From positions 186,001 through 250,000 of the forward strand of contig NZ_AUDM01000003.1 of NCBI RefSeq assembly GCF_000425465.1: a DNA stretch of 64,000 nt. The letters run 5' to 3'. The translations under genes were made by a program, and so were the position numbers. Positions 43,130 through 49,830 of the stretch are shown here, one piece after another. The stretch's first letter is position 1. Each line of letters begins with the position of its first letter. The DNA comes from Flavobacterium filum DSM 17961. GTDB taxonomy: Bacteria; Bacteroidota; Bacteroidia; Flavobacteriales; Flavobacteriaceae. The notes under the pieces are model-generated. The model was given only the letters and a program-made list of their open reading frames with translations, was not told the origin of the DNA and made no database searches.

Positions 43130-45307
43130 ATGAGTAAGAAACCCAGAAAATTAGGTAAAAAGAACAAAGATTTTACCGCACAGATTTTTAAAATTTTATC
43201 CAAAGAACCCAATAAGTCTTTCAATTACAAACAAATAGCTGCTGTTTTAGAATTAACGGATACTAAAAGTAGAAATGAAATTATACGAGATTTAAAAATT
43301 TTAAAAGCACAAGATAAAATTCATGAAACCGAAATTGGTAAGTATCAAATGGTTTCTAAAGCCGAATATTACGAAGGAACCATCGATATGACTTCTCGAA
43401 AAACCGGTTATTTTATTTGTGATGAATTAGAAGAAGATGTCTTTATTCCATTTATCAATTTGAATCATGCGTTGGATAACGATAAAGTTAAAGCCTATAT
43501 CTACAACCGAAGAAGCTCTCGCCGACCCGAAGCAGAAGTATTAGAAATTTTGGAACGAGCTAAAACCGAATTTGTGGGTGTGATTGATATTCAAAAGAAT
43601 TTTGCGTTTGTAACTACTGCCAATGCTAAAATGTACACGGATATTTTCATTCCAAAAAATAAAATTGGCGATGCGGAACACGGTGATGTGGTTTTGGTAA
43701 AAATGGAAGATTGGCCAAAAAAAGCCGATAGTCCGTTTGGATCAGTGATTAAAGTGTTAGGAAAACCAGGCGAACACAATACTGAAATTCACGCCATTTT
43801 AGCTGAATATGGTTTACCGTATGATTTTCCTATTGAAGTAGAAGCATACGCAAATAAAATTGATACCTCAGTTACTGAAGAAGAGATTGCTAAACGTCGC
43901 GATATGCGAAAAACATTAACGTTTACGATTGACCCAAAAGATGCTAAAGATTTTGATGATGCGTTATCGTTTGAAAAATTAGACAATGGAAATTACGAAA
44001 TAGGTATTCACATTGCCGATGTTTCGCATTATTTGCAAGAAGGAACCATTTTGGACGATGAAGCGTATAAACGAGCTACGTCGGTTTATTTAGTCGATCG
44101 TGTGGTTCCGATGCTTCCGGAGGTGTTGAGTAACGATGCGTGTTCATTGAATCCACATGAGGATAAATTTACCTTCTCTGCTGTTTTTGAAGTTTCACCT
44201 AAAGCAGAAGTAATCAATCAATGGTTTGGAAGAACGGTGATTTATTCGGATCAGCGATTTGCGTATGAAGAAGCTCAGTATATTATCGAAACCAAAAAAG
44301 ATGTTATTCCGGCTGAAATTTCGTTAACCGGAAAAGATTATAAAGTAGATGAAAATGTGGTGGAAGCTACTTTAAAATTGGATGAATTAGCTAAAATTTT
44401 GCGTCAAAAACGAATGGCAAACGGAGCGATTTCATTTGATAAAGTAGAGGTAAAATTCAATTTGAATGAACAAGCAGAACCGGTTGGTGTTTTCTTTAAA
44501 ATTTCCAAAGATGCCAATCATTTAATTGAAGAATTCATGCTGTTGGCCAATCGAAAAGTGGCAGAATTTATAGGAAAACAAAAGAAAACCTTTGTTTACC
44601 GAATTCACGATGAACCGAATGAAGATAAATTAATCAATTTACAAACGGTGATTTCAAAATTTGGTTATAAAATCAATTTCAAATCCAAACAAGATATTTC
44701 AAAATCGTTGAATAATTTATTGAACGAAGTAAATGGTAAAAAAGAACAAAATTTAGTCGATACGTTGACCATACGAAGTATGAGTAAAGCCGTTTATTCT
44801 ACCGAAAATATAGGTCATTACGGATTAGCGTTTGATTATTATTCACATTTTACTTCGCCAATTCGTCGTTATCCGGATGTGATGGTGCATCGTTTGTTGC
44901 AGTATTATTTAGATGGAGGAAAATCGGTTTCGGCAGAAGTGTATGAAGAAAAATGTGCTCATTCGTCTGATATGGAAAATTTGGCAGCTCAAGCCGAACG
45001 TGATAGCATCAAATACATGCAAGTAAAATACATGCAAGACCATAAAGATCAGGAATTTTTAGGAGTAATTTCCGGTGTAACCGAATGGGGAATTTATGTA
45101 GAAATCATCGAAAATAAATGCGAAGGAATGGTGCGAATCCGTGAAATTCGTGAAGATTATTATGTGTTTGATGAAAAGCAATATGCCTTAGTAGGTGAAG
45201 TTTCCAAGAGCATTTTACAATTAGGCGACGAAGTTTACGTTAAAGTTAAAAATGCCGATTTAGTGAAGAAACAATTGGATTTTCATTTTATTAGAAGAAA
45301 AGAATAG
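43130..45307 (+). CDS. rnr: Ribonuclease R
   Basis: 725 residues, 3'-5' exoribonuclease. An N-terminal winged-helix (KPRKLGKKNKDFTAQIFKILSKEPNKSFNYKQIAAVLELTD) is followed by cold-shock domains (about 80-230) and the RNB catalytic domain with TIDPKDAKDFDDALSFEKL, IGIHIADVSHYLQ, LPEVLSNDACSLNPHEDKF and AFDYYSHFTSPIRRYPD. The acidic catalytic residues of DAKDFDDA are intact. The C-terminal S1 domain starts at FLGVISGVTEWGIYVEII. Role: degradation of structured RNA, in rRNA and tmRNA quality control. Normal length; start ATG begins with the expected helix. Ends in a short repeat (GTTGTCGGTTATC). Confidence 0.96.
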   Translation: MSKKPRKLGKKNKDFTAQIFKILSKEPNKSFNYKQIAAVLELTDTKSRNEIIRDLKILKAQDKIHETEIGKYQMVSKAEYYEGTIDMTSRKTGYFICDELEEDVFIPFINLNHALDNDKVKAYIYNRRSSRRPEAEVLEILERAKTEFVGVIDIQKNFAFVTTANAKMYTDIFIPKNKIGDAEHGDVVLVKMEDWPKKADSPFGSVIKVLGKPGEHNTEIHAILAEYGLPYDFPIEVEAYANKIDTSVTEEEIAKRRDMRKTLTFTIDPKDAKDFDDALSFEKLDNGNYEIGIHIADVSHYLQEGTILDDEAYKRATSVYLVDRVVPMLPEVLSNDACSLNPHEDKFTFSAVFEVSPKAEVINQWFGRTVIYSDQRFAYEEAQYIIETKKDVIPAEISLTGKDYKVDENVVEATLKLDELAKILRQKRMANGAISFDKVEVKFNLNEQAEPVGVFFKISKDANHLIEEFMLLANRKVAEFIGKQKKTFVYRIHDEPNEDKLINLQTVISKFGYKINFKSKQDISKSLNNLLNEVNGKKEQNLVDTLTIRSMSKAVYSTENIGHYGLAFDYYSHFTSPIRRYPDVMVHRLLQYYLDGGKSVSAEVYEEKCAHSSDMENLAAQAERDSIKYMQVKYMQDHKDQEFLGVISGVTEWGIYVEIIENKCEGMVRIREIREDYYVFDEKQYALVGEVSKSILQLGDEVYVKVKNADLVKKQLDFHFIRRKE

Positions 45308-45390
45308 TTGTCGGTTATCGGTTTTCTGTTGACAGTTATTCTGAATGGCATTAGTGCTTTCAGGTATTATTTATTAAAAATTATTAAAAT

Positions 45391-45720
45391 TTGAAAAAGC
45401 TTATAAATTCAGTTTTTATCATAATCATAATAAGTTTTATATTTTACTGTTTCTACTTACAGTCAATTAATGGTCATAGTGTTGGAGATGGAAAATTTCT
45501 AAATCCTTTTTTATATGAGAAAGGAACTTTTTCAAATGCAAATACAATTGGATACTCTGATCCCAGAGGTTATTGGAAAGATATTTATATTACTTCAGAA
45601 CAATTACAAACATTAAAATTTAAAAAAATGAAATATAGTTTTTTATATATTTCACCAGTTTTAGTACTATTTTTTATTTATAATTTTTATTTAAAAAGAA
45701 AAAATATTTCAACTCTTTAA
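45391..45720 (+). CDS. Small membrane protein of unknown function
   Basis: 109 residues starting at a TTG (45391). One transmembrane helix near residues 8-24 (VFIIIIISFIFYCFYL) and a second at 85-101 (YISPVLVLFFIYNFY), with a polar central part (GDGKFLNPFLYEKGTFSNANTIGYSDPRGYWKDIYI). No family is recognised. The gene is isolated between rnr and the GIN-domain gene. Given its high AT content and non-ATG start it could be a spurious frame, but two helices and conserved-looking aromatic centre argue for a real protein. Confidence 0.5.
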   Translation: MKKLINSVFIIIIISFIFYCFYLQSINGHSVGDGKFLNPFLYEKGTFSNANTIGYSDPRGYWKDIYITSEQLQTLKFKKMKYSFLYISPVLVLFFIYNFYLKRKNISTL

Positions 45721-45727
45721 ATGGTAT

Positions 45728-45735
45728 TATTTTTG
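45728..45735 (+). promoter_or_regulatory. -7-like element (TATTTTTG) of the GIN-domain gene
   Basis: TATTTTTG matches TAnnTTTG; predicted start about 45742, leader about 31 nt before the ATG at 45773. Confidence 0.4.
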
Positions 45736-45772
45736 AAACTAATTAAACATCAATCATCAAAATCATCACATC

Positions 45773-46441
45773 ATGAAAAAAATCATTTTATTATTTATAC
45801 TATCTACTTCTCTCCTTTTTGCTCAGAATATAACTAAGAATCCGGGCGACTTTACAACTGTAAAAATATTTGACAGAATTTCGGCTCAACTTATTCCATC
45901 CAATGAAAATAAAGTAGAAATCAAAGGTTCCAGAGCGGCAGAAGTGGAAGTGGTGAACAACAATGGCGATTTAAAAATCCGAATGCCATTTCCAAAACTT
46001 TTAAAAGGCGAAGAAATTGAAGTAACCGTTTATTATAAAAAATTGGAAGGTGTTGAAGCTAGTGAAGGCTCTTATGTAAATGCAGAAAAGCTGATAAAAG
46101 CAATTAATTTTAGTTTAAATGTTAAAGAAGGAGCTGAAATAAGAATTGCTTTAGAAGTAAAAAAGGCAACGATAAAAGCAACTTCCGGAGGAAAATTAAA
46201 AATTACCGGAACCACTGCCAATCAAGATATTATACTATCATCCGGTGCGGAATTAGAAGCAAGAAATTTTATTTCTGAACAAACTACCATTTCCTTGAAT
46301 GCCGGTGGAAATGCCGCTATTTTTGCAACAGAATTTGTAGATGCCAAGGTTCGAGCAGGAGGTGATATTTACATTTATGGCAGTCCGAAACAAATCAATC
46401 AGAAAACCGTTTTAGGAGGTTCAATTAAAGAAATGAAATAA
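45773..46441 (+). CDS. GIN domain (DUF2807) secreted protein
   Basis: 222 residues. Signal peptide MKKIILLFILSTSLLFAQ. The body is the head GIN domain beta-helix-like fold: FTTVKIFDRISAQLIPSNENKVEIKGSRAAEVEVVNNNGDLKIRMPF, LEVKKATIKATSGGKLKITGTTANQDIILSSGAELEARNF and KVRAGGDIYIYGSPKQINQKTVLGGSIKEM. Such proteins are periplasmic or surface-located in Bacteroidetes, of unknown function. It has its own promoter and precedes the LysE-family gene by 85 bp that contain a short repeat (GTTTCATAACTTGAAAC...). Confidence 0.85.
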   Translation: MKKIILLFILSTSLLFAQNITKNPGDFTTVKIFDRISAQLIPSNENKVEIKGSRAAEVEVVNNNGDLKIRMPFPKLLKGEEIEVTVYYKKLEGVEASEGSYVNAEKLIKAINFSLNVKEGAEIRIALEVKKATIKATSGGKLKITGTTANQDIILSSGAELEARNFISEQTTISLNAGGNAAIFATEFVDAKVRAGGDIYIYGSPKQINQKTVLGGSIKEMK

Positions 46442-46526
46442 CAAACGTGTTAAATTGAATTTTTAATTTTAAATTAGCATTTAGAAAGTTTCATAACTTG
46501 AAACTTAAAACCTGAAACTTTTTTCA

Positions 46527-47210
46527 ATGCTTAACGATATTTTAGCTGCTATTCCGTGGGGAATTCTCTTGGCTTTCACCATTGGTCCTGTTTTTTTTGT
46601 ACTGATAGAAACCAGTATTACTAAAGGTTTTAAAGCGGCTATGACGTTTGATTTAGGCGTTGTTTTTGGCGATTTGGTTTTTATTCTGATTGCTTATTTC
46701 AGTACTAACCAATTGTTGGAAAAACTCAAAGATGATCCGAGTTTATTCATTCTTGGTGGGGTAATTATGTTTTTTTTCGGTTTGATTTCCTTTATTAAAG
46801 AAAAAAAGAGCAAAAAGAAAAACCTCAACCCTGAATTTGTAGCGGATTCCATTCCTAAAAACAATTATTTAGGTTTATTTTTTAAAGGATTTTTACTCAA
46901 TTTCATTAATATTGGTGTGTTGGGTTTTTGGGTTGGAATCATTATTGTATTTGGTCCAAAAATGGATATGAATCCTAATCGAATTGTTCTTTTTATGTCG
47001 GTTATTCTAATTACTTACCTCATCACCGATATTATTAAAATCATTTTAGCCAAACAACTTAAAAATAGATTAACACCGTATATCATTTATAAAATCAAAC
47101 GGGTTATCAGTGTAATTCTGATGATTTTTGGATTTTTTTTAATCATTCAAGGTTTTTTTCCAAAGGAAAAGGAAATGATAAAAGAGAAGTTGGAACGGAT
47201 GAAGGAGTGA
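46527..47210 (+). CDS. LysE family transporter
   Basis: 227 residues, six hydrophobic segments. The N-terminus (ILAAIPWGILLAFTIGPVFFVLIETSITKGFKAAMTFDLGVVFGDLVFILIAYF) matches the LysE/RhtB exporter family, with GDL...GPVFF-type conserved Pro/Gly. Function would be amino-acid or metabolite export, substrate unknown. C-terminus is basic (KLERMKE). It overlaps a possible GTG start of the GldM-like gene; that gene's ATG is preferred, 5 nt after this stop. Confidence 0.88.
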   Translation: MLNDILAAIPWGILLAFTIGPVFFVLIETSITKGFKAAMTFDLGVVFGDLVFILIAYFSTNQLLEKLKDDPSLFILGGVIMFFFGLISFIKEKKSKKKNLNPEFVADSIPKNNYLGLFFKGFLLNFINIGVLGFWVGIIIVFGPKMDMNPNRIVLFMSVILITYLITDIIKIILAKQLKNRLTPYIIYKIKRVISVILMIFGFFLIIQGFFPKEKEMIKEKLERMKE

Positions 47211-47215
47211 TAATT

Positions 47216-47878
47216 ATGAAAAAAATTCTTCTTATATTTTGTTTACTACTTTGTCATTTTATATTGGCACAAAATGATACTGTAATAGTTTCAAAACCAA
47301 AAATAGGAGTAATTTCTGTTGATAAATTGAATGTGGTATATCGTGGAATTCAAAATCCAATTTCGATTGCTGTACCAAATGCAAAATCATTTACAGTTTC
47401 CGGATTAGGAGTAAAAGAAGAAAATGGTAAATATTATATTGCTCCCGGACAAGGAAATGAAATGGTAGTCACTTTAGAAATTATTTTGCAAGATGATTCA
47501 AAAGTGATTGAAGAACATGTTTTTAGGATAAAAAATCTAAAGAAACATATTGCTAGAATAAACAATAAAAATTGTCAAAACTGTATTGTTTTAATGAAGA
47601 AAGAAGAATTAAAAGATGCAGAGATTTCTTTTTATTTAGAAGATTTTCTGTATGAATTTTTAAATTTAAAAGTTACAAGTTTTGATTTATATATACATAA
47701 AAAAAAGAAATTTCACATTGAAGGAAATAAAATTACAGAAGAGGTTTATAAAGAAATTTTAAAGTTAAAAAAAGGAAAAGAAATAATAATCTACAACATT
47801 GAATTTAAGCTTCTTAGTGAACTAAATATTTTTATTCATCCTATTGGAATAATTCAAATACAAATTTCTGATTTTTAA
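47216..47878 (+). CDS. Secreted protein resembling the GldM C-terminal domains
   Basis: 220 residues from the ATG at 47216. Signal peptide MKKILLIFCLLLCHFILAQ. ISVDKLNVVYRGIQNPISIAVPNAKSFTVSGLGVKEENGKYYIAPGQGNEMVVTLEI matches the third domain of GldM, the periplasmic part of the gliding/T9SS motor. SFDLYIHKKKKFHIEGNKITEEVYKEILKLKKGKEIIIYNI and the following IHPIGIIQIQI resemble its fourth domain. The cytoplasmic and transmembrane parts of GldM are absent, so this is a stand-alone homologue, not the motor subunit. Alternatively an Ig-like periplasmic protein. Follows the LysE gene by 5 nt. Confidence 0.65.
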   Translation: MKKILLIFCLLLCHFILAQNDTVIVSKPKIGVISVDKLNVVYRGIQNPISIAVPNAKSFTVSGLGVKEENGKYYIAPGQGNEMVVTLEIILQDDSKVIEEHVFRIKNLKKHIARINNKNCQNCIVLMKKEELKDAEISFYLEDFLYEFLNLKVTSFDLYIHKKKKFHIEGNKITEEVYKEILKLKKGKEIIIYNIEFKLLSELNIFIHPIGIIQIQISDF

Positions 47879-47957
47879 ATTCACTAATATAAAGGAGTTG
47901 ATTTATTAATTCTTTTGATTACACATACAATTTGAAATCTTAGTTTTTTATTTTTCA

Positions 47958-48047
47958 GTGTCATTTCGACGATAGGAGAAATCACATAACATATAAAGAA
48001 TTTAATCAATCAACATGATGCGATTTCTCCTATCGTCGAAATGACAC
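47958..48047. repeat. Inverted repeat with perfect 26-bp arms (GTGTCATTTCGACGATAG type)
   Basis: Arms 47958-47983 and 48022-48047 are exact reverse complements around a 38-nt loop. The arm sequence is of a kind often seen in Flavobacterium intergenic regions. Lies in the 335-bp gene-free stretch 47879-48214 with a tRNA-like remnant and terminators. Confidence 0.75.
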
Positions 48048-48052
48048 AATGA

Positions 48053-48085
48053 AGCTAAAAAAAAAGAGCTACCAAATTGGTAACT
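48053..48085 (-). terminator. Terminator-like hairpin and T-run downstream of the tRNA-Cys remnant
   Basis: On the minus strand a short stem AGTTACC/GGTAGCT is followed by nine T residues. Located just after the tRNA-Cys-like fragment. Confidence 0.5.
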
Positions 48086-48091
48086 TTTTCA

Positions 48092-48143
48092 GAGACATCG
48101 CCCTCCCGATAGCAATCGGGATAACCTTGTTAGACGGTTTTGC
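48092..48143 (-). pseudogene. tRNA-Cys 3'-half-like remnant interrupted by a palindrome
   Basis: On the minus strand GCAAAACCG (as in the anticodon arm of tRNA-Cys), GGTT and GGGCGATG-CTC (acceptor end) occur in order, matching the intact gene at 48215-48285. A TCCCGATTGCTATCGGGA palindrome replaces the T-arm. May be a decayed tandem copy; could be chance. Confidence 0.4.
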
Positions 48144-48183
48144 GTTATCTTTAATTAATTTTTTCTAAAAATTTAAAACAAAA

Positions 48184-48207
48184 AAAGCTTCTTGAAAAAG
48201 AAGCTTT
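48184..48207 (-). terminator. Terminator of tRNA-Cys
   Basis: Perfect 10-bp arms AAAGCTTCTT / AAGAAGCTTT (48184-48193, 48198-48207), followed by T-rich sequence on the minus strand, just after the tRNA gene. Confidence 0.8.
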
Positions 48208-48214
48208 AATTTTG

Positions 48215-48285
48215 AGGCATCGCCCGGATTCGAACCGGGGTACGCGGTTTTGCAGACCGATGCCTAGCCACTCGGCCACGACGCC
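48215..48285 (-). tRNA. tRNA-Cys (anticodon GCA)
   Basis: 71 nt. Acceptor stem GGCGTCG with CGATGCC (one G-T pair), D-arm with GGCCGAGTGGC, anticodon loop CTGCAAA with anticodon GCA and T-arm CCCGG-TTCGAAT-CCGGG. Discriminator T; CCA is not encoded. Cloverleaf is complete. Confidence 0.97.
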
Positions 48286-48452
48286 TTATAATCGGATGGC
48301 AAATGTAATTAAAAAGTTTAAAGTTAAAAAACTAAACTTCAAAAAACTTTTGTAAAAGTAACCTTATTCTTAAAGTCAATAGATTCTTTCTTCGTCAGGA
48401 TGACAATTTTACGAAAAACCCCCGCAACCTTTTAACTCCCTACTCCAAACTA

Positions 48453-48812
48453 TCAACTCCTATACTCCTCCATCACCACCGTAACCGCTTCTACATCGCC
48501 ACCAATAGGTGGATTCAATTTAGAAACCGAAACAATAGCTCGTGAAACAGCCGGAATTTCATCAAAAATACGTTTAATAATCCGATGAGCAACGTGTTCT
48601 AATAATTTGGAACGAATAGCCATTTCTTCTACCACAATTTTATTCAAATGAACATAGTCTACTGTATCATGCAAATCATCTGATTCGGCTGATTTTCGCA
48701 TATCGGTTTTAATTTCCAAATCAACAGAATAATCGGACCCGATTTTACTTTCTTCCATTAAACATCCATGAAACGAAAACGTTCGGATGTTTTGTAATTT
48801 AATAGTTCCCAT
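48453..48812 (-). CDS. folB: Dihydroneopterin aldolase
   Basis: 119 residues. MGTIKLQNIRTFSFHGCLMEESKIGSDYSVDLEIKTDM, TVDYVHLNKIVVEEMAIRSKLLEHVAHRIIKRI and VSVSKLNPPIGGDVEAVTVVMEE are FolB signatures: the Tyr/His region near HGC, the catalytic Lys and Glu in the SKLNPP...D block. Cleaves dihydroneopterin in folate synthesis, cytoplasmic octamer. Normal length. It lies 9 nt downstream of the PorP/SprF gene and may be read from the same transcript. Confidence 0.92.
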   Translation of the reverse strand: MGTIKLQNIRTFSFHGCLMEESKIGSDYSVDLEIKTDMRKSAESDDLHDTVDYVHLNKIVVEEMAIRSKLLEHVAHRIIKRIFDEIPAVSRAIVSVSKLNPPIGGDVEAVTVVMEEYRS

Positions 48813-48821
48813 TTGTTGTTT

Positions 48822-49760
48822 TTAATAGGTACACGGACAGTTACTGATGCCTTGAAAAACATCTAATCCAATTGTCACCATATGCGTTCCTGAATTATAA
48901 TTTATCAATTTATTTAGTGTTACCTGATAAGAATAAGCGAAGTAAAAATTACTTCTTTTCAAACCCAACATTGGTCCAATATTTAATGGTTCTAACAATT
49001 GATCATTCAAAAAACGATACGATAGTCCTGCCCAATAATAATCTTCAAAGTTATAAAAACGAAGTTTCAAATTCAAATCGGTGGTTGATCTTTTATCACT
49101 TTCAAAATATTGAAAAAAAGCAGAAGGTTCAATTTCAACATCACTATTGGAACTACTTCTCCATTTATAACCGGTAAAAAACTGATAGTTTCTTAATTCT
49201 AACGGTTCAATATCATTAAAAACATCTAGGTTTTTATCTAATAAGTTGGCTACAGTAAAACTCCCATAAAATCCATTATTTCGGTAAAGAATACCAACTT
49301 CTGCATTATGATTGGTTAATCTTCTATCGTCAATTACTCCCATATCCTGACCATTAAAATTTTCAATGTCTATTCGGAATTGATTTAAATTATAAGAAAT
49401 ACCAAAAGATAAAAATTGATCGGCATATTTATCAATAACCAAATGATGGGCAAAACTAATTTTTGCTCCCGATTGTCTTGTATTTCCGTTTCTGTCGCTA
49501 TATAAATAAACACCAATACCGGATTTATCGGCAATTCGCATATCCGCAGCTAACGACATATTTCGGGGTGCATCTTTAATGCCGACCCATTGGGTTAAAC
49601 CATTGGCACGAATTTTAACATGGTCGCCAATACCGGCATATACAGGAGAAATCACAAAAGGATTATCAGCCAAATATTGCGTAAAAGCAGGTAGGTTTAG
49701 TTCTTGTGCTTTTAGTTGAACAAAAGCAAGTAAAATGAAAAGTGGGGCTAATTTTTTCAT
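48822..49760 (-). CDS. sprF: PorP/SprF family type IX secretion membrane protein
   Basis: 312 residues. Signal peptide MKKLAPLFILLAFVQLKAQ. The PorP/SprF beta-barrel pattern is clear: LPAFTQYLADNPFVISPVYAGIGDHVKIRANGLTQWVGIKDAPRNMSLAADMRI, GIGVYLYSDRNGNTRQSGAKISFAHHL and regularly alternating strands to FAYSYQVTLNKLINYNSGTHMVTIGLDVF. Such proteins are cargo-specific outer-membrane partners that help display adhesins. It follows the giant adhesin gene in the order known for sprB-sprF. The gene symbol is by position and family. A perfect hairpin (49782-49817) separates it from the adhesin gene. Confidence 0.85.
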   Translation of the reverse strand: MKKLAPLFILLAFVQLKAQELNLPAFTQYLADNPFVISPVYAGIGDHVKIRANGLTQWVGIKDAPRNMSLAADMRIADKSGIGVYLYSDRNGNTRQSGAKISFAHHLVIDKYADQFLSFGISYNLNQFRIDIENFNGQDMGVIDDRRLTNHNAEVGILYRNNGFYGSFTVANLLDKNLDVFNDIEPLELRNYQFFTGYKWRSSSNSDVEIEPSAFFQYFESDKRSTTDLNLKLRFYNFEDYYWAGLSYRFLNDQLLEPLNIGPMLGLKRSNFYFAYSYQVTLNKLINYNSGTHMVTIGLDVFQGISNCPCTY

Positions 49761-49781
49761 GGTTGTAGGTTTTTGGGGTTA

Positions 49782-49817
49782 AACTCACTCCAAATTTGTG
49801 GCGATTTGGAGTGAGTT
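49782..49817. terminator. Intercistronic hairpin between the adhesin gene and sprF-like gene
   Basis: Perfect 14-bp arms (49782-49795, 49804-49817) around 8 nt, with a T-run on the plus strand but an A-run upstream on the minus strand. For minus-strand transcription it is a hairpin without a U-tract, so partial termination or mRNA-stability control is more likely than full stop. Confidence 0.5.
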
Positions 49818-49830
49818 GTTTTTTTATTTT

